Positions 40,176 through 47,972 of a stretch of DNA of 64,000 nt are shown here, one piece after another. The notes under the pieces were generated by a model. It was not told the origin of the DNA and ran no database searches. It saw only the letters and a list, made by a program, of their open reading frames with translations. The position numbers and the translations under genes are program-made. Source of the stretch: Acidobacteriota bacterium (GTDB taxonomy: Bacteria; Acidobacteriota; Thermoanaerobaculia; Gp7-AA8); the NCBI GenBank assembly GCA_003223645.1, contig QHVT01000004.1, forward strand, positions 185,334 to 249,333, given 5' to 3'. The stretch's first letter is position 1; every line of letters begins with the position of its first letter.

Positions 40176-40229
40176 TGGTGCAGGACAGGTTTTCCAACCT
40201 GTCCGCAGGCTGGAAAGCCTGCGCCACAC
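40176..40229. repeat. REP-like twin-hairpin palindrome between the receptor gene and cheR
   Basis: Two hairpins in tandem: GGACAGGTTTTCCAACCTGT(CC) and GCAGGCTGGAAAGCCTGC, within outer arms GTGG/CCAC. It begins at the receptor stop codon and ends a few bases before the cheR start, so it replaces the whole leader. Confidence 0.85.
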
Positions 40230-40234
40230 CAAAG

Positions 40235-41056
40235 ATGAACATGGACACCACGCTCCTCTCCACGAAAGAGTTCCGGCTCTTTCAGAAGCTCGTGCAGCAC
40301 GAGGCGGGGATTTTCCTGTCCGACCAGAAGCGTGCGCTCCTGGTCGGACGCCTCGCGCCGCGCATGCGCGCGCTCGAAGTCGCGTCGTTCGGCGCGTACT
40401 TCGACCGCGTGAGCGCGGACCGCGAGGAGCTCGTGCGCATGATCGACTCGATCTGCACGAACGAGACGCACTTCTTCCGCGAGCCGAGGCAGTTCGCGTT
40501 TCTCGAGCAGCAGGTGCTGCCGGCGTGGCGCGATCGGCCGTCGAAGCGCATTCGCGTCTGGAGCGCGGGCTGCTCGACCGGCGAGGAGCCGTACTCGATC
40601 GCGATGTCGCTGGCGTGGCATCTTCCGAACTGGTCGATCGAGATCGTCGCCAGCGACTTGTCGACGAAGGTACTCTCGCGCGCCGCCGCGGGAATCTGGC
40701 CGATCGATCGCGCGGAGCAGATTCCCGCGCACTATCGGCGCGCGTTCATGCTGCGCGGACGCGCCGCACAGGACGCGAAGATGGCCGCGCGTCCGGAGAT
40801 CGCGTCGCTGATCCGCTTCGAGCGCATCAATCTCTCGCACGCGTCGTATCCGATCAGCGGACCGTTCGACTTGATCTTCTGCCGCAACGTGCTGATCTAC
40901 TTCGACGCGCCGTCGAAGCGGCAGGTCGTCGATCGCCTCCTCGACCGGCTCGATCCGCAGGGCTTTCTCTTCCTCGGCCATTCCGAGAGTCTGCATTTCC
41001 ACGATCGCGTGCGCAGCGCCGGCCCGACCGTGTACGCGTTGAAGGAGCAAGCGTGA
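40235..41056 (+). CDS. cheR: Chemotaxis protein methyltransferase CheR
   Basis: 273 residues from ATG 40235. N-terminal helical domain with FLSDQKRALLVGRLAPRM and TNETHFFREPRQF; SAM-binding core RVWSAGCSTGEEPYSIAM; then DLIFCRNVLIYFD and LGHSESLHFH. It methylates receptor Glu residues with SAM. The frame is open back to 40175 through a palindrome, but that stretch is repeat-encoded and not conserved. No good ribosome-binding site survives. The stop overlaps the cheB GTG start. Confidence 0.93.
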   Translation: MNMDTTLLSTKEFRLFQKLVQHEAGIFLSDQKRALLVGRLAPRMRALEVASFGAYFDRVSADREELVRMIDSICTNETHFFREPRQFAFLEQQVLPAWRDRPSKRIRVWSAGCSTGEEPYSIAMSLAWHLPNWSIEIVASDLSTKVLSRAAAGIWPIDRAEQIPAHYRRAFMLRGRAAQDAKMAARPEIASLIRFERINLSHASYPISGPFDLIFCRNVLIYFDAPSKRQVVDRLLDRLDPQGFLFLGHSESLHFHDRVRSAGPTVYALKEQA

Positions 41057-42108
41057 GCGCGCGCGAGCACATTCTCGTCGTCGACGACTCCGCGGTGGTG
41101 CGGCAGATGTTCTCGATGATTCTGCAGAAGCAGTTTTCCGTCGACACCGCCGCCGACCCGATGATCGCGATGCGCCGCATGCAGAAGCGGCGTCCGTCGG
41201 TGATCGTGCTCGACCTGCAGATGCCGCGGATGGACGGCTTCACGTTCCTGCGCAAGATCATGCGCAGCAACGATCCGATGCCGGTCGTGATCTGTTCCGC
41301 CGCAGCGGCGCAGGGAAGCGACACCGCGATGCGCGCGCTCGAAGAAGGCGCGGTCGATGTGATGCTCAAGCCGTCGATCGAGTTCTTCGAAGAGTCCGCG
41401 CTGCAGATCATCGACACGCTGCGCGCGGCCGCGCAGGCGCGGATCGGCAGAAGGAGTGGAGGACAGGCAATCCTGCCTGTCCGGACAGGCAAGATTGCCT
41501 GTCCTCCACCTGGAGAGCGGCGAGACATCATTGCCGTTGGCGCATCGACGGGCGGCACCGAGGCGCTGCGCTACGTGATCGAGTCACTGCCGCCGAATGC
41601 GCCCGGCATGGTCGTCGTGCAACACATGCCGGAAGGCTTCACCGCCGCATTCGCGAAGCGCCTCAACCTCGGCGCGCGCGTCGAAGTGAAGGAAGCCGTG
41701 TACGGCGATGCGGTCGTGCCGGGACGCGTGCTCATCGCGCCCGGCAACAAGCACATGCTCGTCAAGCGCAGCGGCTCGCGCTATCACGTGCTCGTCACCG
41801 GCGGCCCGCTCGTGTCGCGTCACCGCCCGAGCGTCGACGTGCTCTTTCGCTCCGTCGCGCAGGAAGCGGGCGCGAATGCGGTCGGCATCATCATGACCGG
41901 CATGGGCGACGACGGCGCGGAAGGCATGCTGGAAATGCGCATGTCCGGCGCGCACACGATCGCGCAGGACGAAGCGTCGTCGGTCATCTTCGGCATGCCG
42001 AAAGAAGCGATCGCGCGCGGCGGCGTCAGCGAGGTGCTGTCGCTGACGCACATGCCGAGCGCGATTCTTCGCTACGTGCAGAACGCGCAACCCGTTTCGA
42101 TCGGATGA
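41053..42108 (+). CDS. cheB: Chemotaxis protein-glutamate methylesterase CheB
   Basis: 351 residues. Receiver domain with VVDDSA and phospho-acceptor Asp54 (IVLDLQMPRMDG), then a linker, then the methylesterase domain with catalytic Ser165 (GASTGG), His191 (VVQHMPEGF) and the Asp in GMGDDGAEG. It removes methyl groups from the receptor. The linker residues about 135-152 (SGGQAILPVRTGKIACPP) come from an in-frame 54-bp twin palindrome. Starts at GTG overlapping cheR. Last gene of the operon, convergent with holA. Confidence 0.95.
   Translation: MSAREHILVVDDSAVVRQMFSMILQKQFSVDTAADPMIAMRRMQKRRPSVIVLDLQMPRMDGFTFLRKIMRSNDPMPVVICSAAAAQGSDTAMRALEEGAVDVMLKPSIEFFEESALQIIDTLRAAAQARIGRRSGGQAILPVRTGKIACPPPGERRDIIAVGASTGGTEALRYVIESLPPNAPGMVVVQHMPEGFTAAFAKRLNLGARVEVKEAVYGDAVVPGRVLIAPGNKHMLVKRSGSRYHVLVTGGPLVSRHRPSVDVLFRSVAQEAGANAVGIIMTGMGDDGAEGMLEMRMSGAHTIAQDEASSVIFGMPKEAIARGGVSEVLSLTHMPSAILRYVQNAQPVSIG
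41456..41509. repeat. 54-bp REP-like twin palindrome in the cheB linker
   Basis: GTGGAGGACAGGCAATC...GATTGCCTGTCCTCCAC as outer arms, with each half itself a hairpin (GACAGGCA/TGCCTGTC). Exactly 18 codons, so in frame. Confidence 0.9.
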
Positions 42109-42109
42109 G

Positions 42110-42212
42110 ACCTGTGGAGCGGCGGCCGCCTTCGGCCGCCGAATCAAAACGTACCGAACGCCGGATGCGCGTGCTCATTTCGGCGGCCGGGGGCGGCCGC
42201 CGCTCCACAGGT
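42110..42212. repeat. Palindromic element between convergent cheB and holA
   Basis: Outer arms of 21 bases are perfect complements: ACCTGTGGAGCGGCGGCCGC on the left and its complement ending GCTCCACAGGT on the right, with a smaller GGCCGCCTTCGGCC hairpin inside. It fills the whole gap between the two stop codons. It could end transcription from both sides, but has no T-run. Confidence 0.8.
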
Positions 42213-42222
42213 CGTCGTGTAA

Positions 42223-43599
42223 TCAGCGCACGCGTTGCAGGAGAAACGTCTCGAGGCCGAGGTCGACCGGGATGCCGCCGGACTTGCGTTTGATGTCGAG
42301 GTCGGCGATCTCGGCGAGTGCGCGGAAGAGATCCGACTCGCTCATCGTGCGCGCGGCTTCCCACTTCTTGTGCAGCGGGAACGGGTGCGGGCGCTGGCGC
42401 ACGAGACCGAAGGTCTTGAGATAGTCGCCGAGCTTCTCGGCGATCGAGTCCTTGAAGCGGTTGTACTGCATCGACGATTTCAGATTGAGGTTGTGCGTGC
42501 GCGCGAAGGAATGGATGCCGATCATCTGGCGGATCTCTTCGGCGAGCGGAAAGAGAAAGCGGCCGTAGACGATGTCGGCCGGCGCTTTCGGATCTTCGCG
42601 CCGCGCCTGCGCGACGAGGTCGCGCAGTTTCGCGACGGCTTCGATGATCTTTCCTTCCGTGAACAGCGAGCCGAGCTCGTAGCGCGCCCCGCCTTCGACC
42701 GCGGCGACTTCGCGGTCGACCATGTCGGCGGTCACGCGTCCGCCCGCGCCGGCGAGCGTCGCGAGGCGCTCCGCTTCGGAGACGATGCCGCGCAGCTCGG
42801 GGATCTCGCGCGAGAACTTGTCGGCGAGCATGCGCTCGACGCCAAGGCGTTGCTTGAGTCGCGTGATGGCGGCATTGTCGAAACGAACGCTTGCGTCGGA
42901 CGCGACTTCGGCGATGGCGTTTTCCAGCGCGGCGCTGAAGCCTTCGCGCGTGAGATCGGCCGCGATGACGGCGCCGTGTTTCTCGATGAGATCGATCGTT
43001 GCGGAGTCGCGCGGCACTTCGCCGGTGCGCATGAGCAGAATCGCGCCTGACGCGCCGCCGCGCGCGATCGCTTCCATCAAGAGCGCCGCGTCGTCTTCCC
43101 CGCGTCCCGCTTTCTTTCCCGTCGCGCGGCAGAACGCGAGCATGTCGGTGAGCGTCTGGTCGAGCGTGACGCCGAGCGCGTTCGCGATCGCGCGGTCCGT
43201 CATCTCGAGATCGGCACCCGCGAGGCCGAGGACGTGTAAGAGCTTCGCAGCGGACGACGCGCGCTTGCGATCGGTCTTCGCGCCGCGCCAGTCAGTCAGC
43301 GCCTTCTCATACAGCGAAGCGATCTCTTTTGCGGAGACGAATGCATTGACTTCGTTGACGACGAGAAGACGCGCGCCGCCGAAGAGCGACATCGTGCGAT
43401 AGGAGTCGAGAATCGACGCGAGCTCGGTGCCGGGCTCGTAGTTCTCGACGGAGATCGACGGATTCTTCGCGACGATCGCGTCGCGGATCTCGTGGAAGGC
43501 GTGTTGTGCGAGGAACTCGGAGGAGCCGCCGATGAGAAGAACTCGCGGCGGTTTCCCTTGCGCGATCTCGGCGAGGACGGCGGCGAGCGGCTTAGGCAT
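42223..43599 (-). CDS. holA: DNA polymerase III subunit delta-like protein (HolA)
   Basis: 458 residues from ATG 43599. An N-terminal AAA+-like part (KPPRVLLIGGSSEFLAQHAF; SLFGGARLLVVNEVNAF) and the usual C-terminal helical domain (SDLFRALAEIADLDIKRKSG) match HolA. It would load the beta sliding clamp as part of the clamp loader. Longer than most (about 340), with an insert after residue 110 (LTDWRGAKTDRKRASSAAK). The open frame extends back to 43662 through a heptamer array, which I excluded. Family call good though divergent. Confidence 0.75.
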   Translation of the reverse strand: MPKPLAAVLAEIAQGKPPRVLLIGGSSEFLAQHAFHEIRDAIVAKNPSISVENYEPGTELASILDSYRTMSLFGGARLLVVNEVNAFVSAKEIASLYEKALTDWRGAKTDRKRASSAAKLLHVLGLAGADLEMTDRAIANALGVTLDQTLTDMLAFCRATGKKAGRGEDDAALLMEAIARGGASGAILLMRTGEVPRDSATIDLIEKHGAVIAADLTREGFSAALENAIAEVASDASVRFDNAAITRLKQRLGVERMLADKFSREIPELRGIVSEAERLATLAGAGGRVTADMVDREVAAVEGGARYELGSLFTEGKIIEAVAKLRDLVAQARREDPKAPADIVYGRFLFPLAEEIRQMIGIHSFARTHNLNLKSSMQYNRFKDSIAEKLGDYLKTFGLVRQRPHPFPLHKKWEAARTMSESDLFRALAEIADLDIKRKSGGIPVDLGLETFLLQRVR

Positions 43600-43608
43600 G
43601 GCCGCCCG

Positions 43609-43700
43609 GCAGAAGGCAGAAGGCAGAAGGCAGAAGGCAGAACGAGCGCACGCCGCGTGCACTTCTAAGTTCTGCCTTCTGCCTTCTGCCTTCTGCCTTC
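43609..43700. repeat. Inverted heptamer-array element upstream of holA
   Basis: GCAGAAG repeats (43609-43642) face CTTCTGC repeats (43669-43700) across a 26-base loop, so the whole can fold as a long hairpin. Same type as 10622-10874 and 53530-53635. It separates holA from the dksA-like gene's terminator. Confidence 0.85.
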
Positions 43701-43704
43701 ATAT

Positions 43705-43728
43705 GAAAAGGAGCGCCGAAGCGCTCCC
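43705..43728 (-). terminator. Rho-independent terminator of the dksA-like gene
   Basis: On the minus strand GGAGCGCTTCGGCGCTCC is followed by TTTTC: a 7-bp GC stem with a TTCG tetraloop and a T-run, 31 bases after the stop of the dksA-like gene. Confidence 0.8.
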
Positions 43729-43758
43729 GTTTCAGATCACGGCCAGCGCGTGAACAAC

Positions 43759-44133
43759 CTATGACAAGAGCCCCTTCTCCTGCAGCTCCTGACAGTCGAT
43801 GCAGAACGACGTCCAGGGGACGGCCTGCAGGCGCTTCTCGCCGATCACGTTGTTGCAGTTGGTGCAGGTTCCGTAGCTGCCTTCGCGCATGCGGTTGAAG
43901 GCCTCTTCGATCGACATCAGGAGGTTGCGCTCGCCGTCGGAGAGCGAGAAGTTGAGCTCTTTCGAATAGGCGCTGGCGGCCTTGTCGGCCAGGTCCTGGA
44001 TGCCGTCGTCGGGCAGCGCGTTGCCGGCTGCCTTGTCGCGCTCGTAGGAATCGAGGAGCTCGCGCTGTTTGGCGCGGAGTGCGTCCTCGAAAAACTGATA
44101 CGGGTTCGTCTTCTTCGTCGCTGCTTTTGCCAT
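43759..44133 (-). CDS. DksA/TraR-family C4 zinc-finger protein
   Basis: 124 residues. A coiled-coil N-terminal half (FFEDALRAKQRELLDSYERD; DKAASAYSKELNFSLSDGER) and a C4 zinc finger (GTCTNCNNVIG ... SFCIDCQELQ). Binds RNA polymerase through the secondary channel in the DksA manner and may adjust transcription with or without ppGpp. GAGGA precedes the ATG. It follows rlmH by nine bases, and a terminator lies after it, so it ends the rplU-to-dksA group of genes on this strand. Confidence 0.9.
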   Translation of the reverse strand: MAKAATKKTNPYQFFEDALRAKQRELLDSYERDKAAGNALPDDGIQDLADKAASAYSKELNFSLSDGERNLLMSIEEAFNRMREGSYGTCTNCNNVIGEKRLQAVPWTSFCIDCQELQEKGLLS

Positions 44134-44142
44134 TCTGTCCTC

Positions 44143-44613
44143 TTACTTGTGGTAGGCGATGTTGCGCATCAACGTACACGCCCGATAGATCTGTTCCATG
44201 AGCAAAATCCGCGCGAGCTGATGCGGGAGTGTCATGGGTGACAGACTGAGCAGCTTGTCGGCGCGTCGCCGGATGGTGTCGTCGAAGCCGAGGTCGCCTC
44301 CGACGACGAAATTCACGCCGTGCGGCTGGTCGATCGTCAGCTTCTCGATCCACTTCGCAAATTTCAAAGAATCAAGGACTTGCCCCCGTTCGTCGAGGAC
44401 CACGGTGTACCCGCGATCGGGGATCGCGGCCAACAGGCGCGCGGATTGAGCGCGCATGATAGACGCATCACTCTGAGCTTGTCTACCGCGCTCGGGAGCG
44501 ATCTCAATGAGCTCGATCGGGAAGAAATGCTTGACCCGATTGAAGTAACGCTCGAACACAACAGTCAGTTCAGCGTCGGCATGGGAACGGGGCCAGATCA
44601 GTCTAAATTTCAT
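44143..44613 (-). CDS. rlmH: 23S rRNA (pseudouridine-1915-N3)-methyltransferase RlmH
   Basis: 156 residues. SPOUT-class motifs: VVLDERGQVLDSLKFAKWI, NFVVGGDLGFDD and the closing knot LSLSPMTLPHQLARILLMEQ with the terminal AYHK. It methylates pseudouridine 1915 in helix 69 with SAM. The ATG overlaps the stop of the sigma-54 activator gene by four bases. Normal length. Confidence 0.95.
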   Translation of the reverse strand: MKFRLIWPRSHADAELTVVFERYFNRVKHFFPIELIEIAPERGRQAQSDASIMRAQSARLLAAIPDRGYTVVLDERGQVLDSLKFAKWIEKLTIDQPHGVNFVVGGDLGFDDTIRRRADKLLSLSPMTLPHQLARILLMEQIYRACTLMRNIAYHK

Positions 44614-45530
44614 TCTTCAATGCCGTAACGCTTTCGTTTTTCCAGGAGCGTTTTTCGATTGATCCCCAGGATTTCGGCGGCGCGTGAATAGTTCGAGCGC
44701 GTCGCGCGCAAGACTTCGCGGATGTAGTGCGCTTCGAGATCGGCGAGCGTCCATTCGGCACGGGCGGCGGTGGTGACGAGGTCGCTGAGCGGGAGCGAGG
44801 CTGCACCGATTTTTTCGTTTTGTTCGAGCAGCGCCGCGCGCTCGAGCGCGTTACGCAGCTCGCGAATGTTGCCCGGCCATGCGTAATTGGCGAGCAGCCG
44901 TTCGGCGTCGGCGTCGAGCTTCTTGCGCTTCAAGAATTTTTTCGCGAGCGGGAGGATGTCTTCGCGACGCTCGCGCAACGGAGGAAGCGTCAGCGTGACG
45001 ACGTTGATGCGGTAGTAGAGGTCGCGACGCAGCGCGCCGTTTGCGAGCATTGCAACCAGGTCGGAATTCGACGACGACACGACACGCGCTTCGAATGCGA
45101 TCGATGCCGATCCGCCGAGTCGCGTGAATCGCCGCTCCTGAATCGCGCGCAGCAGCTTCGCCTGCAGCTGCGGCGTCAGCGCGGAGATCTCGTCGAAGTA
45201 AACGGTCCCGCGCCGCGCCATCTCGAGCTTGCCGATTTTCCGCGCGTGCGCGTCGGTGAACGTGCCGCGCTCGTGTCCGAACAATTCGGTCTCGAAGAGC
45301 TCCGGCGGGATGCTCGCGCATTCGATGTGCACGAACGGCTCATTGCGGCGGTTCCCGCACGCGTGAATGGCCTCGGCGAGATAGTCCTTCCCGGAGCCGG
45401 ACTCGCCGAGAATCAGAACGCTGACGTCGTGATCGAGGACCTTCTCGACCGTGTCGACGACGTTCCGCATCGCGGCGTTGCGCGTGCGAAGCAGATCGCG
45501 AAGGCCAGGTGCTCTCGCGCGGGATGACAT
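44610..45530 (-). CDS. Sigma-54-type AAA+ regulator without receiver and with altered GAFTGA loop
   Basis: 306 residues: AAA+ domain starting almost at residue 20, Walker A LGESGSGKD (Lys present, Thr replaced by Asp), loop GTFTDA in place of GAFTGA, Walker B TVYFDEISAL, sensor/R-finger LRRDLYYRI and a Fis HTH (SNYSRAAEILGINRKTLLEK). No input domain. The fifth position of the sigma-54 contact loop is Asp, so it may contact sigma-54 poorly. ATG 45530 lies in a half palindrome (GTCATCCCGCGCGAGAGC), so the first ~14 residues are repeat-derived; MRNVV at 45470 is an alternative start. Confidence 0.85.
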   Translation of the reverse strand: MSSRARAPGLRDLLRTRNAAMRNVVDTVEKVLDHDVSVLILGESGSGKDYLAEAIHACGNRRNEPFVHIECASIPPELFETELFGHERGTFTDAHARKIGKLEMARRGTVYFDEISALTPQLQAKLLRAIQERRFTRLGGSASIAFEARVVSSSNSDLVAMLANGALRRDLYYRINVVTLTLPPLRERREDILPLAKKFLKRKKLDADAERLLANYAWPGNIRELRNALERAALLEQNEKIGAASLPLSDLVTTAARAEWTLADLEAHYIREVLRATRSNYSRAAEILGINRKTLLEKRKRYGIEE

Positions 45531-45585
45531 TCAGGCGACTCTCGTGTGGGAGCCTTGGGCAATCAACGCCGGCGGCCGTGCCGCC

Positions 45586-45990
45586 TCACGAAGTTTTTTT
45601 GAGGGCACGTCGCGGCTTTTCCGCTTCCGCTTCGCCGGTGAACTCGGTCGTCACGTTCGGCGCATCGCCCCACAATCTCTCGAGTCCGTAAAACCGCCGC
45701 ACGTCCTCGGTGAAGATGTGGATGATGAAGTCGCCAAAGTCGAGCAGGATCCAGCGGCCCGGCGTCGTTCCTTCGATGAGCAGCGGACGCACGTTCATCT
45801 CTTTCTTCAAACGCTCGGCGATCTCGTCGGCGATGGCCTGCGACTGCCGCTCGTTGCCGGCGGACATGAGCACGAAGTAGTCGGCAATCGACGTGAGGCT
45901 CGCGACCGCGAGCACGTCGAGGTTCATGGCTTTTTTGTCGAGCGCCGCTGCGACGGCAAGGCGTACGCGGCTTTCTATCGAATCGTTCAC
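45586..45990 (-). CDS. rsfS: Ribosomal silencing factor RsfS (Iojap)
   Basis: 134 residues. Family core LDVLAVASLTSIADYFVLMS, ERQSQAIADEIAERLK and GRWILLDFGDFIIHIFTEDV. It binds ribosomal protein L14 on the large subunit and blocks subunit joining under starvation. The GTG start overlaps the nadD stop by four bases. The last about 25 residues (after WGDAPNVTTEF) are a non-conserved Glu/Lys tail. Confidence 0.93.
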   Translation of the reverse strand: MNDSIESRVRLAVAAALDKKAMNLDVLAVASLTSIADYFVLMSAGNERQSQAIADEIAERLKKEMNVRPLLIEGTTPGRWILLDFGDFIIHIFTEDVRRFYGLERLWGDAPNVTTEFTGEAEAEKPRRALKKTS

Positions 45991-46613
45991 GCCTGTTCCT
46001 TTCGATACAGTCCGTAATGATGAATGTAACGCGCCACGCGCGGATCGACCAGATCTTCGATCGATTCTCCCACGGCTACGCGCCTGCGAATTTCGGTGGA
46101 GGAGATGGGGACGACGGGGTTTTTGGCGAAGACAATGGCGCCGTGGGTGGGGCGCGTTTGGGGCAGGCTTTCCAGGCTGCCGGTTTGGGGGACAGGCTGG
46201 AAAGCCTGTCCTACACGACGTGTCAACACGCAGAAGTTGGCCAGTTCAAAGATTCTGTCGATCGATTTCCATTGATCGAGCTGGGCGAGATTGTCGTCGC
46301 CGATGATCCAGTCGAGCGTGTCGTATTGGTAGACGGTGCGTAGCGCTTCGAGTGTGTCGACGGTGTACGAGATCGCGCCGCGCTCGAGCTCGATCGGCAG
46401 CACGTACATTTCTTCGCGCTCGAGCGTGCCGAGGATGGCCATCGCGAAGCGATGCGGCCCTTCGGCGTGCTCGCGATCGGTTTTGAACGGCTGTCGATAC
46501 GCCGGAATGTAGAGGATGCGATCCCAATTCATGACGTCGCACGCGGCGGCGACGGTGTCGACGTGTCCGCGATGGAACGGATCGAACGTGCCGCCGCAGA
46601 TCCCGATGTTCAT
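45987..46613 (-). CDS. nadD: Nicotinate-nucleotide adenylyltransferase NadD with a repeat-encoded insert
   Basis: 208 residues. GGTFDPFHRGHVD is the nucleotidyltransferase signature and ISSTEIRRRVAVGE the second. It makes deamido-NAD from NaMN and ATP. Residues about 134-154 (VGQAFQPVPQTGSLESLPQT) are encoded by a dispersed palindrome (46159-46216) and have no counterpart in NadD; they fall between a core strand (NFCVLTRR) and the C-terminal motif, where family members have a loop. Overlaps obg and rsfS by four bases each. Confidence 0.93.
   Translation of the reverse strand: MNIGICGGTFDPFHRGHVDTVAAACDVMNWDRILYIPAYRQPFKTDREHAEGPHRFAMAILGTLEREEMYVLPIELERGAISYTVDTLEALRTVYQYDTLDWIIGDDNLAQLDQWKSIDRIFELANFCVLTRRVGQAFQPVPQTGSLESLPQTRPTHGAIVFAKNPVVPISSTEIRRRVAVGESIEDLVDPRVARYIHHYGLYRKEQA
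46159..46216. repeat. REP-like palindrome inside nadD
   Basis: GGGCAGGCTTTCCAGGCTGC and GGACAGGCTGGAAAGCCTGT(CC) hairpins, followed by TACACGACG. In frame; encodes the GQAFQPV-type peptide also seen in the tldD-like gene and, modified, in cheA and cheB. Confidence 0.85.
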
Positions 46614-47614
46614 GCGGCCCGGGTGTGCTCGCGCACGAAACGCGCGAGCTTGCGCACGAGCTCGCGCACGCCGTCGCCGACGACGGCGGAGATCTCGTGA
46701 TAGTCGTAGCCGTGCTTCGCGGCATACGCGCGCAGTTTTTCGGAGTTGCCTTCGATCGCGGAGTCGAGCTTCGAGCCGCAGACGATGCGCGGCTTCGCGG
46801 CGAGCGTCTGCGAGTAGAGCGCGAGCTCGCGCGCGATCACTTCCGCGTCCTCGTCAGGATGTTCGTTCGCCGAGAGATCGACGAGATGCACGAGGACGGA
46901 GCAGCGCTCGACGTGGCGCAGGAACTGATCGCCGAGTCCGTGTCCTTCATGCGCGCCTTCGATGAGGCCGGGGATGTCGGCGACGACGAACGTCTGGTTG
47001 TCGTCCGCGCTCACGACGCCGAGGTTGGGGACGAGCGTGGTGAAGGGATAGTCGGCGATCTTCGGCTTGGCCGCGCTGATGACGGAGATGAGCGTCGACT
47101 TGCCGGCGTTCGGCAGCCCGACGAGCCCGACGTCGGCGATCAGTTTGAGCTCGATGAACAGCTCGCGCTCGTCGCCGGGATTTCCGTCCTGCGCGAAGCG
47201 AGGTGCCTGACGTGTGGCCGTCGCGAAATGCTGATTGCCCCACCCGCCGCGCCCGCCTTTCGCGACGAGCACGCGCTCGCCGTCATTCGCGAGATCGGCG
47301 ATCACTTCGTTGGTCTGCTTGTCGCGCACGACGGAGCCGATCGGCAGCTCGATCGTCGCGTCGTCGCCGTCGTGACCGGAGCAGTTCGAGCCCATGCCGT
47401 GCTGTCCGCGGCCGGCTTTCCACTCACGCTGAAACTGCAGGTGGTAGAGCGTGTTGAGTCGCTTCGACGCGACGATCCACACCGATCCACCGGTGCCGCC
47501 ATCGCCGCCGGACGGTCCGCCCTTCGGAACGAATTTCTCGCGGCGGAAGGCGATGCAGCCGTGTCCGCCGTCTCCTGCCTTGACGCGGATCGTCGCCTGA
47601 TCGATGAACATCAT
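46610..47614 (-). CDS. obg: GTPase Obg (ribosome assembly)
   Basis: 334 residues. The Gly-rich Obg fold (VKAGDGGHGCIAFRREKF; GGPSGGDGGTGGSVW) precedes a G domain with P-loop GLPNAGKST, G3 DIPGLIEGAHEG and G4 CGSKLDS. No C-terminal OCT domain. Acts in 50S assembly and stress signalling. Two ATGs at 47614 and 47611; no strong ribosome-binding site. Follows rpmA after a terminator-like hairpin, so it may depend on read-through. Overlaps nadD. Confidence 0.95.
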   Translation of the reverse strand: MMFIDQATIRVKAGDGGHGCIAFRREKFVPKGGPSGGDGGTGGSVWIVASKRLNTLYHLQFQREWKAGRGQHGMGSNCSGHDGDDATIELPIGSVVRDKQTNEVIADLANDGERVLVAKGGRGGWGNQHFATATRQAPRFAQDGNPGDERELFIELKLIADVGLVGLPNAGKSTLISVISAAKPKIADYPFTTLVPNLGVVSADDNQTFVVADIPGLIEGAHEGHGLGDQFLRHVERCSVLVHLVDLSANEHPDEDAEVIARELALYSQTLAAKPRIVCGSKLDSAIEGNSEKLRAYAAKHGYDYHEISAVVGDGVRELVRKLARFVREHTRAA

Positions 47615-47640
47615 GATTGGATAAGTGCGACTGCTGTGCC

Positions 47641-47673
47641 TGAAAAGCAAACGCGGCCGCTGCGGGCCGCGTT
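47641..47673 (-). terminator. Terminator-like hairpin between rpmA and obg
   Basis: On the minus strand AACGCGGCC pairs perfectly with GGCCGCGTT across a six-base loop and is followed by TGCTTTTC. It lies 24 bases after the rpmA stop and 27 before obg. It would reduce, or attenuate, transcription into obg relative to the ribosomal protein genes. Confidence 0.65.
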
Positions 47674-47696
47674 CGGTTCGAGGCGCAAGAGGTACG

Positions 47697-47960
47697 TTAT
47701 TCGGCGGCCTGCGGCGTGACGCTGATGAAGCGTCCGCGCTCGCCTTTGTCGTGAAACGCGACGATGCCGGCGACTTTCGCGAAGAGCGTGTGATCGCGGC
47801 CGATGCCGACGTTCGGTCCGGCGTTGAACTTCGTGCCGCGCTGGCGAACGAGGATCGATCCACCGGTCACGAACTCTCCGGCGAAGCGCTTCACGCCGAG
47901 CATTTTCGGCTGCGAGTCGCGGCCGTTGCGCGAGGAGCCTTGTCCCTTTTTATGTGCCAC
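47697..47960 (-). CDS. rpmA: Ribosomal protein bL27
   Basis: 87 residues. [20 protein letters not shown] at the N-terminus and [20 protein letters not shown] are diagnostic of L27. Lacks the N-terminal extension that Firmicutes cleave. GTG start at 47960 with AAGGAG upstream. 12 bases after rplU. Confidence 0.97.
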   Translation of the reverse strand: MAHKKGQGSSRNGRDSQPKMLGVKRFAGEFVTGGSILVRQRGTKFNAGPNVGIGRDHTLFAKVAGIVAFHDKGERGRFISVTPQAAE

Positions 47961-47972
47961 TGTCGGATCTCC

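Noticed and set aside
42110-42212. Classical Rho-independent terminator between cheB and holA
   Set aside because: Strong stem but no T-run on either strand, so listed as a palindromic repeat.
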